Source: Streptomyces sp. 6-11-2 (GTDB taxonomy: Bacteria; Actinomycetota; Actinomycetes; Streptomycetales; Streptomycetaceae). From it: DNA of 64,000 bases. Made by a program: the position numbers and the translations under genes. The notes under the pieces are model-generated. The model had not been told where the DNA came from. It saw nothing but the letters and a program-made list of their open reading frames with translations, and ran no database searches. The stretch is taken from NCBI RefSeq assembly GCF_006540305.1, contig NZ_BJOR01000001.1:992001-1056000 (forward strand), written 5' to 3'. This document shows positions 43,967-52,333 of the stretch, piece after piece. Position 1 is the stretch's first letter; each line of letters opens with the position of its first letter.

Positions 43967-44925
43967 CGGGTGCTCCCTTCTGGGGTGACCGGATGCTCGG
44001 GGGCTGGACGCGCGGGGGCGGGAGGCGCGGGGGCCGCGGGAGCCGGGGGCTCGCCCGTGGACGCGGCGGCGGTGGCCGCTCGGCGGAGGAAGGGCAGGGA
44101 GAGCTCGGCGTGGTGCGGGCCGGCGTGGGAGTGCCGGGGCAGTTCCACGACGGTCAGGCCCTCATAGCCGGTGGCGGCCAGGGCCGCGAGGACGGGCGGG
44201 AAGTCGATCTCGCCGTCCCCGAACGGGAGGTGTTCGTGGACGCCGCGGCGCATGTCCTCGATCTGGACGTGCCGCAGCCAGGGCGCGGCGGCGCGGACGC
44301 ACTCGGCCGGAGGGAGGGGTTCGAGGCACTGGCAGTGGCCGATGTCGAGGGTGAGGCCCAGGTTCTCCGGGTCGCCGAGGGTGCGGCGCAGGTGGTGGAA
44401 GTCGGCGAGGGTGGCGAGGAGGTGGCCGGGTTCGGGCTCCACGGCGAGGGGGACGCCGGCGGCGGTGGCGGCCTCCAGGACGGGGCCCAGGGACTCGGCG
44501 AGCCGCTTCCACGCCGTGTCCCGGTCGGTGCCGGGCGGGGTGATGCCGCTGAAGCAGTGCACGGCGTGGGCGCCGAGGTCGGCGGCCACCCGTACGGCCC
44601 GCAGCAGCAGGTCGGCGCGGCGGGCGCGGTCCGCCGGGTCCGCGTCCAGGAGGGAGGGGCCGTGCTTGCGCCGCGGGTCGAGCACGTAACGGGCGCCCGT
44701 CTCCACCGTCACCCCGAGGCCCAGCGCGTCCAGCCGGTGCGCGACCCGGCGGGTGCGGGCGGCCAGGTCGGGGGCGAGCGGGTCGAGGTGCATGTGGTCG
44801 AGGGTCAGTCCCACGCCGTCGTAGCCGAGGTCGGCGAGCAGGCCGAGGGCGTCGTCGAGGCGCAGGTCCGCGAGGCCGTTGGTGCCGTAGCCGAAGCGCG
44901 GGGCCGCGGCGGGGTCGGGGCTCAT
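43963..44925 (-). CDS. Cytoplasmic sugar-phosphate isomerase/epimerase-like protein
   Basis: A 320-residue xylose-isomerase-like TIM barrel without a signal peptide. Metal-site segments are LAVEPEPGH, LTLDIGHCQ, HVQIEDM and LTVVELPRHSH. The last 40 residues are Pro/Ala-rich. ATG 44925 overlaps the prenyltransferase stop by four bases; the longer open frame upstream is a shadow of that gene. It is one of three barrel enzymes in this operon, and substrate specificity cannot be read. Confidence 0.82.
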   Translation of the reverse strand: MSPDPAAAPRFGYGTNGLADLRLDDALGLLADLGYDGVGLTLDHMHLDPLAPDLAARTRRVAHRLDALGLGVTVETGARYVLDPRRKHGPSLLDADPADRARRADLLLRAVRVAADLGAHAVHCFSGITPPGTDRDTAWKRLAESLGPVLEAATAAGVPLAVEPEPGHLLATLADFHHLRRTLGDPENLGLTLDIGHCQCLEPLPPAECVRAAAPWLRHVQIEDMRRGVHEHLPFGDGEIDFPPVLAALAATGYEGLTVVELPRHSHAGPHHAELSLPFLRRAATAAASTGEPPAPAAPAPPAPARPAPEHPVTPEGSTR

Positions 44926-46217
44926 GTCACGCTCACCTTCCTCGCGAACCTTCGGGCCAGCGGGGCCAGGGCGGCCGTGCACAGGGCGGTGAGCGGTGCG
45001 CCCGCGCGGGCGGACAGCGCTGCCTGGAGCGGGATCATGGCGCGGATGCCGCCGCCGACGGCCCTCTGGGTGAGCGGGGGCGAGGAGTTGAGGACGGCGT
45101 GGGCGAGGGGGCGGGCGACGGTGGCGGCGTAGCCGAGCGCGAGTGCCGCACGGAGCGCATCGACCGGTGCGGGGGTGAGGCCCGGCGGACCGAGGGGGGC
45201 TGCTCCACCTCGGTCCGCCGGGAGTCTGAGGGCCACGGCGGGCGGGGTCAGTGCGTACGCGACGCCGGAGGTGACCGCGAGGGCCGCGAGCGGGACGGCG
45301 GTGGAGCCGCCCTGGGTCTCGCGGCGCGATACGGCGGTGACGGCCAGGGTGTGGGCGCCGAGGGCGGCGGCGGACGGTACGGCGTCGCGGACCCGGCCGC
45401 CGCTCGCGGCGGCGCCGAGCACGAGGTCGAGGCTCCGGGCCGCCGCCATCACCGGCGGTCCCGCCCAGTTCCGCTTCAGACCGAGGTCGTACGCCCAGAC
45501 CGTGGCGGCGAGCGGTACGGCGACGGTGAGCGCGGGCCGCCCGGCGCGGGCGGCGAGCGCGAGGCCCAGGGCGGTGAGCGCGCCGGCCGCGGCGAGCGCG
45601 GCGCCGGGGGCGATCCGCCCGGACGGGAGCGGCCGGTGCGGGCGCTCCACGGCGTCCTCGGCACGGTCCGCCCAGTCGTTGAGCGCCATGCCCGCCTGGT
45701 AGAGGCACAGGGACGAGCCGATGGCCAGGAGGGTACGGGTCCCGGGGGCCCGCCCGGCCACCGCGGCCCCGGCGAGGGCGTCGCCGGGGACGGTGAACAG
45801 GGCGGGCAGCCGCAGCAGTTCGACCCAGTCGGCGGGGGTGCCGAGGGCTGGGCGGCGGGGTGGGTGCGGGGTGGAGGTGGGCGCGGGGGCCGGGTCCGTG
45901 GCGGTGGAGGCGACGGGATCGCCATCCGCCCGCGCCGGCCGGGGACCGCCCTCCGACGGCCCGGCCCCCGCCGGCTGTCCGGCGAAAGCCACGGGCGCGG
46001 CGGGGGTTGCCGTGGGGCCCTCCCCCGCCGGGCCGGTCGGATCCGCGGATCCGGCGGGTCTTGCGTCCGACCGCGTCCCCTGCTCCGCCCGCGGCGGTGG
46101 TGACGCGTGGTCCTCCTCCCGGCGCGGGCGGCCGCGGGACGCGGATCCGCGCGCTCCGACGACGGCGGCGACGGTCACCGCCAGGGCGATGGCCACCAGA
46201 CCGTGGCGGGTCGTCAC
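44922..46217 (-). CDS. UbiA-family prenyltransferase (EboC-like) with a Pro-rich N-terminal extension
   Basis: Integral-membrane prenyltransferase of 431 residues. The UbiA core (about 130-425) has the first Asp-rich motif NDWADRAEDAVERPHRP, which binds prenyl diphosphate through Mg, and several hydrophobic helices. The second Asp motif is weak (YDLGLKRNW, SLDLVLG). Ahead of the core lie an extra N-terminal hydrophobic helix (8-23) and about 95 residues of Pro/Ala/Gly low-complexity sequence, absent from ordinary UbiA proteins. ATG 46217 overlaps the inositol-phosphate-synthase-like stop by four bases. It would attach a prenyl chain to the operon's product, perhaps the cyclitol made by the next enzyme. 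Confidence 0.83.
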   Translation of the reverse strand: MTTRHGLVAIALAVTVAAVVGARGSASRGRPRREEDHASPPPRAEQGTRSDARPAGSADPTGPAGEGPTATPAAPVAFAGQPAGAGPSEGGPRPARADGDPVASTATDPAPAPTSTPHPPRRPALGTPADWVELLRLPALFTVPGDALAGAAVAGRAPGTRTLLAIGSSLCLYQAGMALNDWADRAEDAVERPHRPLPSGRIAPGAALAAAGALTALGLALAARAGRPALTVAVPLAATVWAYDLGLKRNWAGPPVMAAARSLDLVLGAAASGGRVRDAVPSAAALGAHTLAVTAVSRRETQGGSTAVPLAALAVTSGVAYALTPPAVALRLPADRGGAAPLGPPGLTPAPVDALRAALALGYAATVARPLAHAVLNSSPPLTQRAVGGGIRAMIPLQAALSARAGAPLTALCTAALAPLARRFARKVSVT

Positions 46218-47338
46218 TGGTCCCCCAGCCGTCGGCCGAAGTCCAGGAGCGCCGCGTACTGCTCCCCCAGCGCGGCGGAGGCGCCCGGGTCGGGATCCTT
46301 GAAGTAGAAGCCGAGTTCGGGGCGCGGCCCGGTCAGTCCGCGTTCGTGGGCGCGGGCCAGCAGCCGGGCCAGGTCGAGGACCAGGGGCGCGGCGAGCGCC
46401 GAGTCGCAGCCCTGCCAGGTGGTCTGGAGGGTCATCCGGGAGCCGAGGAAGCCGTCGAAGGCGATGTGGTCCCAGGCGGTCTTCCAGTCGCCGAGCGCGG
46501 GCACGTCGTCGATGTGCACCTCTCCCTGGGGAACCGTGCCCAGGGTGTCGGCGAGGACCCGTTCCTTGCCGGAGTTCTTCGCCGCGGCGGCGGCGGGGTC
46601 GGCGAGGGCGGCGCCGTCACCGCCGCCGAGGAGGTTCGTTCCGGACCAGGCCAGCACCCGCAGCGCCCGCTGCGTGAACATCGGGCCGAGCACGGACCGC
46701 AGCAGGGTCTGCCCGGTCTTGCCGTCGCGGCCCGCGTACGGCAGGGCGGCCGTCTCGGCCTCGGCGGCGAGCGCGGGGTGGTGCAGCCCGGTCGACGGGG
46801 TGAAGTTGACGTACGGGCAGCCCGCCCGCAGGGCCGCTGCCGCGTAGAGCGAGCTGGCGGGCAGGGCGGTGCCCTCGGGGGCCGGTTCGGTGGAGGCGAC
46901 GTTGACGACGACGGTGCGGGCGAGGTTGTGGCTGCGGGTGAAGTCTCGGATGTCATCGGCGAGGGCGTCGATGAGAACGTCCTCGCTCCGGGTGTCTCCG
47001 GGCAGCGGACCGCCTGGCCTGATCTCCCCGTCGGCGGAGGCGAGTTCACTGTGGACCGCGGACGGCAGGCCGTGCGGCAGGACACCGCCGGCGGCAAGGC
47101 TCTCGGCCCGTTTGGGCAGCGGGCAGTCCACGGTGTCGTGCCCGCCGAAGACGAGGGAGGACAGGGCGGGCAGGCCGCTCGCGGCGAAGGGCTCCGTCTC
47201 GGTGACGAGGCCGGCGGCGGGATGCAGTCCGGCGGCGACGGCGGCGCATCCGGTGATGGCGGTGGTGGCGACGGAGCCTCTCGCGCCGATCAGCCAGACG
47301 CCGGTGCGGGAGGGGGAAGCGGAAGGTTCGGCGGACAT
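46214..47338 (-). CDS. Inositol-3-phosphate synthase-like NAD-dependent cyclase (first gene of the ebo-like operon)
   Basis: A 374-residue member of the myo-inositol-phosphate synthase superfamily, which cyclises glucose 6-phosphate. Visible family segments are the NAD-binding GVWLIGARGSVATT, VNVASTEP, PYVNFTPSTG, GRDGKTGQTLLRS, NLLGGGDG and NSGKERV. ATG 47338 has AAGGAGG six bases upstream. It is the promoter-proximal gene of an eight-gene overlapped operon. Canonical ebo clusters encode a dehydroquinate-synthase-like cyclase (EboD); here this different NAD-dependent sugar-phosphate cyclase takes that position. It is probably not the sole housekeeping inositol synthase, given its dedicated context. 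Confidence 0.85.
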   Translation of the reverse strand: MSAEPSASPSRTGVWLIGARGSVATTAITGCAAVAAGLHPAAGLVTETEPFAASGLPALSSLVFGGHDTVDCPLPKRAESLAAGGVLPHGLPSAVHSELASADGEIRPGGPLPGDTRSEDVLIDALADDIRDFTRSHNLARTVVVNVASTEPAPEGTALPASSLYAAAALRAGCPYVNFTPSTGLHHPALAAEAETAALPYAGRDGKTGQTLLRSVLGPMFTQRALRVLAWSGTNLLGGGDGAALADPAAAAAKNSGKERVLADTLGTVPQGEVHIDDVPALGDWKTAWDHIAFDGFLGSRMTLQTTWQGCDSALAAPLVLDLARLLARAHERGLTGPRPELGFYFKDPDPGASAALGEQYAALLDFGRRLGDQ

Positions 47339-47844
47339 GGGCAGCCTCCTTGTCGTACGCGAACCGGAAGCCGGACGGGTGGTCGGGCGCCGGGCGGCCT
47401 CCGGAATACCGCCGCGGGTACCTGCACCGGGTCTCCGGCCGGGCAAGGTCCCGACCTGAGCCGAAACCAAGCCCGGGACCGGATCCAGGACCTGGTCCCT
47501 GGGCCGGAGCCGGGACCGGATCCCGGCCCGGACCCGGAGCCCGGAGCGGACTCGCGGCCGGAATCGGGATCCGGAACCGGAACCGGGATCCGAGACCGGA
47601 GTTGGAACAGGGATCCGAGACCGGAGTTGGAGCAGGGGTCCGGCGCCGCCGGCTCCGCCTTCCCGCCCCAGGTCGGGTTTCGGCCTGGGCCGGGGGCGGG
47701 GTGCCGGCGAGGGTGGGCCGGGGGTCGTCGCGCCCCCGATCGGGGGCCCGGGCCGGCCCGGTTGGGTCGGGGACGGCGGGCGGGAGTCCGGCGTCTCCCG
47801 CCCGCCGCCGTCTCAGGCACCCTCGGCGGGCGGCTCTCCTTGGA
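47339..47844. repeat. GC-rich repetitive intergenic region with a 25-base tandem duplication
   Basis: A 506-base gap between the ebo-like operon and the ThuA-domain gene. It is full of GGATCC/CCGG-type direct repeats (47480-47640), including two tandem 25-base copies at 47585-47609 and 47610-47634 that differ at one base. It should contain the operon promoter near 47340-47400. No convincing gene is seen. Confidence 0.6.
47775..47806 (-). terminator. Terminator of the ThuA-domain gene
   Basis: A 12-base perfect stem GGCGGGCGGGAG / CTCCCGCCCGCC with an eight-base loop, 38 bases downstream of the stop on the minus strand. Confidence 0.7.
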
Positions 47845-50800
47845 TCAGGCGGTGCGCGGCTTGCAGTCGGCCTTCTCCTGGCCGGTGACGTACTTCAGCC
47901 CACCGAGCAGGTGACTGCGGAAGCCGTCCTCGGCGTAGGACTCCTTCGTGTGGCCGAGGCCGGTGTAGAAGGAGCGCCCGCCCTGGTAGGCCTGGCACCA
48001 GGCGATCGGGTGGTCGCCGTTCATCGTGCCGCCCTGGTAGGTGCTCTCGTCCAGGGTGGCCAGGACGCGGGCGTGGTCACGCGGGTTGGAGCGGTAGTTG
48101 TACCACTCGTCCGTGCGGTCCCACGCGTCGTCGAGGCCCTTGGTGGCCGGGTGGTCGTGCTCGGGGACCCGGACGGTGGCCTTCTGGATCTGCGGGTGCG
48201 AGTCGAAGTACGCGCCGACCAGGCCGCCGTAGAACGGCCACTCGTACTCGGTGTCGGCGGCCGCGTGGATGCCCATGTAACCGCCGCCGCCGGCGATGTA
48301 CTTCTCGAACGCCTGCTTCTGGTCGGCGTTCAGGACGGTGCCGGTGGTGGAGAGGAAGACGACGGCGTCGTAGCGGGCGAGGTTGGCGGTGGTGAACTGC
48401 TTGGCCTCCTCGGTGGAGTCGACGGTGATGCCGCTCGGCCCGCCGAGGTCCTTCAGGGCCTGGACGCCGGTCTCGATGGAGTCGTGGCGGAAGCCGGCCG
48501 TCTTGGAGAAGACGAGGACCCGCTTGGCGTTCTTCGCCGGCTTCTTGTCCGAGATCATGAAGTCGTCGACGTCGTAGAGCGCTCCGTCACCGCCCTTGAA
48601 GACCAGGTACAGCTCGGTGGTCTTCTTCGGCAGCTTGCTGAGCGGGATGTCGATGTTCTGGAAGGTCTCCCAGCCGCCGGTCACCGGGACGACCCCGGAG
48701 CCGTGCAGGGTGCCGTTCGGCCCTCCGGTGCGAACCTCCAGGTACCCGCCGGCGCCGCCGGAGGAGACCCGGGCGGTGAGCGTCTGGGCGCCTTCGAGGT
48801 TGTACGGCTTGAACGAGATCCAGTCACCGTTGTCGATGTCGCCGACGGTCTTGCCGCCGTGCGCCTCGGTCTTGTCGTAGGTGCGGATGCCGCTCTGGGC
48901 GTTGAAGTGCTCGGCCTGCCGGTGGCGGGGCTGGAGCACGATCCGGGCGTGGGTGGTCAGTGCTTCCTGGCCACCACCGCCGTTGTCGGTGTACTCGGCG
49001 TCGAGGACCCCGAAGATGTTGGCGTTGGGGTCGTGCTCGCCGTCGGCCGGCACGGCGAGGGTGCCCTCGCAGCCGTTGGCCGAGGTGATCGGGTGACCGT
49101 GGCTGTCGTGGCCGAGGATGTAGCGGACGGTGACCTTGGAGCAGTCGATCTTCTTGTCCTCGGCGTCGGTGACCTTCACCTTGAACGGGATGGTGTCACC
49201 GAACTCGAACAGGGCGCCGTCCGCCGGGTTCTGGAAGGTGACGATGGGCGCGGTGTTGCCGACGACCACATGGACGTTGGCGGTGGCGGTGTAGCCGCTC
49301 GGGTCCGTCACGGTGACGGTGGCGGTGTACGTGCCGTTGGCGCGGTAGGTGTGCTGCGGCTTCGCGCCGGTGCCGGTGGTGCCGTCACCGAAGTCCCAGC
49401 TGTAGGTGAGCGCGTCACCGTCGGCATCCTCGCCGGTCGCGGAGAAGGACACCTTCAGGGGCGCCTTGCCGGAGGTCTTGTCCGACGTGGCGGTCACGGT
49501 CGGCGCGTGGCCGTTGGTGACGTTCTCGATGCGGTAGAGCGCGGAGTTCTCGTCGCCGCCGAACCAGGACAGGCCGTAGTCCAGGACGTAGAGGGCGCCG
49601 TCCGGGCCGAAGGCCATGTCCATCACCTGGGTGCCGGACCAGGGGAAGGGGTTGATGGACTTGACGGTGCCGTCGTCGTCCTGCTCGATCCGCTTGATCC
49701 ACCGGCGGCCGAACTCACCGGCGAAGAAGTCCCCGTCGTAGGCCTCGGGGAACTTCGCGGCGGAGTTCAGGTCGGGGTCGTAGCGGTAGACCGGGCCGCC
49801 CATCGGGGACTCGGAGCCGGTGCCGAACTCGGGAATGGAGCCGCCGTCGTAGTCGATCCAGGCCGGCTGGGCCGGCGGGAGGTCGACCAGGCCTGTGTTG
49901 TTCGGCGAGGTGTTCTTCGGCGCCGAGCAGTCGAAGGCCGCGCCGGACTGCTTGGTGGCGAAGTCGTACTTGATGTACGCCTCGTTCTTGCCGACGCAGT
50001 AGGGCCAGCCGTAGTTGCCGGGCTTGGTCACGCGGTTGAACTCGACCATGCCGGCGGGGCCGCGGTTGGCGTTGGCGGAGCCGGCGTCCGGGCCGTACTC
50101 GCCGATGTAGATGGCGCCGGTGGGCTTGTCGATGCTGAACCGGAACGGGTTGCGGAAGCCCATCGCGTAGATCTCGGGACGGGTCTTCGGGGTTCCCGGG
50201 GCGAAGAGGTTGCCCTCGGGGATGTCGTAGGAGCCGTCCGGCTTGACCTTGATCCGCAGGATCTTGCCCCGCAGGTCGTTGGTGTTGCCCGAGGTGCGCT
50301 GGGCGTCGAACGCCGGGTTCCGGGTCGACCGCTCGTCGATCGGGGTGTAGCCGTCGGAGGCGAACGGGTTGGAGTCGTCGCCGGTCGAAAGGTAGAGGTT
50401 GCCGTCCTTGTCGAAGTCGATGTCGCCGCCGACGTGGCAGCACATGCCGCGGGACGTCTTGACCTCGAGGACGTTCTTCTCGCTGGCCGTGTCGAGGGTG
50501 CCGTCCTGCTTCAGGACGAAGCGGGAGAGCCGGTTGACGCCGTCGAAGGGGGCGAAGTCGGCGGCGGTGCCGTTCTCGGGGGCGTCGCCGGCCGGGGTGT
50601 TCAGCGGCGGCGCGTAGTAGAGGTAGACGAAGCGGTTCTCGGCGAAGTCGGGGTCGATCCCGATGCCCTGGAGCCCTTCCTCGTCGTGGTCGTAGACGGC
50701 CAGCTTGCCCGCGACGGACGTGGTGCCCTGCGCGTCGGTCAGGCGCAGGGTGCCGTCGCGGGAGGTGTGCAGCACGCTGCGGTCCGGGAGGACGGCCAGC

Positions 50801-51000
50801 GACATCGGCTCGCCGACCTCGGGGGCGCCCTTGGCGAGAGTGATCTGCTGGAAGTCCTCGGCGGCCGCGGCGGCCGGCTTGGCGGCGCCGGGGTCGGAGG
50901 CGCTCGCCGGCGGCGCGGCGAGCGCGAGCGAGCTGCCCGCGAGGAGTGAACCGGTAAGAAGCGCGAGTGCCTTGTGGAATCTGGGACGTTTCCTGTGCAC
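47845..51000 (-). CDS. Secreted multidomain protein: glucose/sorbosone dehydrogenase-like, PKD, CBM6-like, ThuA
   Basis: A large exported protein of 1051 residues. A signal peptide (1-33, ending ASA) is followed by a six-bladed glucose/sorbosone dehydrogenase-like domain (about 50-440; LQGIGIDPDF, GMCCHVGGDIDFDKDGNLYLSTGD). A PKD domain (about 500-590; YSWDFGDG, ANGTYTATVTVTD), a Cys-containing linker with a GHPITSANGCEG segment, a CBM6-like carbohydrate-binding domain (about 690-830; GDIDNGDWISF) and a C-terminal ThuA-like domain (about 840-1051; VLVFSKTAGFRHDS, GGGYMGIHAAAD, FYTGLGHTKESY) follow. GTG 51000 has GGAGGG upstream and starts the signal peptide. ThuA proteins act in 3-keto-disaccharide metabolism. 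Oxidation plus carbohydrate binding suggests an extracellular sugar-oxidising enzyme feeding the adjacent importer. Confidence 0.88.
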   Translation of the reverse strand: MHRKRPRFHKALALLTGSLLAGSSLALAAPPASASDPGAAKPAAAAAEDFQQITLAKGAPEVGEPMSLAVLPDRSVLHTSRDGTLRLTDAQGTTSVAGKLAVYDHDEEGLQGIGIDPDFAENRFVYLYYAPPLNTPAGDAPENGTAADFAPFDGVNRLSRFVLKQDGTLDTASEKNVLEVKTSRGMCCHVGGDIDFDKDGNLYLSTGDDSNPFASDGYTPIDERSTRNPAFDAQRTSGNTNDLRGKILRIKVKPDGSYDIPEGNLFAPGTPKTRPEIYAMGFRNPFRFSIDKPTGAIYIGEYGPDAGSANANRGPAGMVEFNRVTKPGNYGWPYCVGKNEAYIKYDFATKQSGAAFDCSAPKNTSPNNTGLVDLPPAQPAWIDYDGGSIPEFGTGSESPMGGPVYRYDPDLNSAAKFPEAYDGDFFAGEFGRRWIKRIEQDDDGTVKSINPFPWSGTQVMDMAFGPDGALYVLDYGLSWFGGDENSALYRIENVTNGHAPTVTATSDKTSGKAPLKVSFSATGEDADGDALTYSWDFGDGTTGTGAKPQHTYRANGTYTATVTVTDPSGYTATANVHVVVGNTAPIVTFQNPADGALFEFGDTIPFKVKVTDAEDKKIDCSKVTVRYILGHDSHGHPITSANGCEGTLAVPADGEHDPNANIFGVLDAEYTDNGGGGQEALTTHARIVLQPRHRQAEHFNAQSGIRTYDKTEAHGGKTVGDIDNGDWISFKPYNLEGAQTLTARVSSGGAGGYLEVRTGGPNGTLHGSGVVPVTGGWETFQNIDIPLSKLPKKTTELYLVFKGGDGALYDVDDFMISDKKPAKNAKRVLVFSKTAGFRHDSIETGVQALKDLGGPSGITVDSTEEAKQFTTANLARYDAVVFLSTTGTVLNADQKQAFEKYIAGGGGYMGIHAAADTEYEWPFYGGLVGAYFDSHPQIQKATVRVPEHDHPATKGLDDAWDRTDEWYNYRSNPRDHARVLATLDESTYQGGTMNGDHPIAWCQAYQGGRSFYTGLGHTKESYAEDGFRSHLLGGLKYVTGQEKADCKPRTA

Positions 51001-51319
51001 GAAGATCCCTCCGGGAGGGTGGGGGTCGTACGGGGCGGTTGCGATGTGCCGGGGCGCGCCGTCACCCCGGAGATGTGCGTGACCTGTACAACTCCGGGAC
51101 CGTAGCTGGCTTTGTCGGAGTCGGATAGCCCTTGCACAACAGAGAAGTTGAACTTTTTCCAGCGTGAGGACAAAGCGGTTTCCGGGCATGCCGAACCGAC
51201 GGGTGGCGCCCCGCGCCACCCCCGAGGGGGCGCGGGGAACTGCGCGACCAGCCACAACGGACCCGCAGCCGCCGACGGACAAAGCCCGAAACAGCGCTCC
51301 GCTCCGCCGGCCGGCGGAG
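51001..51319. promoter_or_regulatory. Control region of the ThuA gene, with a dispersed Streptomyces intergenic repeat
   Basis: This 319-base gap has two notable parts. The palindrome AAGTT-G-AACTT (51145-51155), about 145 bases upstream of the ThuA-domain start, echoes motifs near the ROK gene at 59007. A block at 51207-51268 pairs GGCGCCCCGCGCC with GGGCGCGGGG and continues into AACTGCGCGACCAGCCACAA, wording I remember from many Streptomyces intergenic regions. No gene is seen. Confidence 0.5.
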
Positions 51320-52321
51320 CTAATCGCTGCCGAAAGCCGCGTCGAACGACGCGCTCGGCGGGTCGAAGTCGAACTCCCTGAGCCTCCGCAGCGCCTCGGG
51401 GGCGCCCTGGAGCCGGTCCATGCCGGCGTCCTCCCACTCCACCGAGACGGGGCCGGTGTAGTCGATGGACCGGAGCATGCGGAAGACGTCCTCCCACGGG
51501 ACGTCACCGTGCCCGGCGGAGACGAAGTCCCAGCCGCGCCGGGGATCGCCCCACGGCAGGTGCGAGCCGAGGCGGCCGTTGCGCCCGTCGAGGCGCTTGC
51601 GGGCCTCCTTGCAGTCCACGTGGTAGATCCGGTCCCGGAAGTCGTACAGGAAGCCGACCGGGTCGAGGTCCTGCCAGACGAAGTGGCTCGGGTCGAAGTT
51701 CAGCCCGAACGCGGGCCGGTTGTCCACCGCGTCCAGGGCCTGCCGGGTGGTCCAGTAGTCGTACGCGATCTCGCCGGGGTGCACCTCGTGCGCGAAGCGG
51801 ACGCCCTCGGCGTCGAACACGTCGAGGATCGGGTTCCACCGGTCGGCGAAGTCCTGGTAGCCGCGTTCGATCATGCCCGGCGGCACCGGCGGGAACATCG
51901 CGACCAGGTGCCAGATCGAGGAGCCGGTGAACCCGATGACGGTGTCGACGCCGAACGCCGCCGCCGCCCGCGCCGTGTCCTTGAGCTCGGCGGCGGCCCG
52001 CTGCCGTACGCCCTCGGGCTCCCCGTCGCCCCAGATCCGGGCCGGCAGGATGCCGCGGTGGCGCTCGTCGATCGGGTGGTCGCAGACCCCCTGGCCGACC
52101 AAGTGGTTGGAGATGGCCCAGCACTTGAGGCCGTACTTGTCGAGCAGCGCGCGCCGCCCGTCGAGGTAGGCCGGGTCGGCCAGCGCCTTGTCGACTTCGA
52201 AATGGTCTCCCCAGCAGGCCAGTTCGAGTCCGTCGTAGCCGAAGTCGCGGGCCAGCCGGCAGACCTCCTCCAGCGGGAGGTCGGCCCACTGGCCGGTGAA
52301 CAGGGTGAACGAGCGTGACAT
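51320..52321 (-). CDS. Sugar-phosphate isomerase/epimerase-like TIM-barrel protein
   Basis: A 333-residue xylose-isomerase-fold protein of the IolE/epimerase group, cytoplasmic. It starts [37 protein letters not shown] and has metal-site segments [22 protein letters not shown] and VEWEDAG. ATG 52321 lies 12 bases after the stop of the Gfo/Idh/MocA gene, so the two are one transcript. Together they fit oxidation followed by isomerisation or hydrolysis of an imported sugar or cyclitol. The exact substrate is not determined. Confidence 0.88.
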   Translation of the reverse strand: MSRSFTLFTGQWADLPLEEVCRLARDFGYDGLELACWGDHFEVDKALADPAYLDGRRALLDKYGLKCWAISNHLVGQGVCDHPIDERHRGILPARIWGDGEPEGVRQRAAAELKDTARAAAAFGVDTVIGFTGSSIWHLVAMFPPVPPGMIERGYQDFADRWNPILDVFDAEGVRFAHEVHPGEIAYDYWTTRQALDAVDNRPAFGLNFDPSHFVWQDLDPVGFLYDFRDRIYHVDCKEARKRLDGRNGRLGSHLPWGDPRRGWDFVSAGHGDVPWEDVFRMLRSIDYTGPVSVEWEDAGMDRLQGAPEALRRLREFDFDPPSASFDAAFGSD

Positions 52322-52333
52322 GACCGGGCCTCC

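Noticed and set aside
47350..50949. 1199-residue plus-strand open frame opposite the ThuA gene
   Set aside because: Low-complexity antisense translation; the minus strand has a signal peptide and four recognisable domains.
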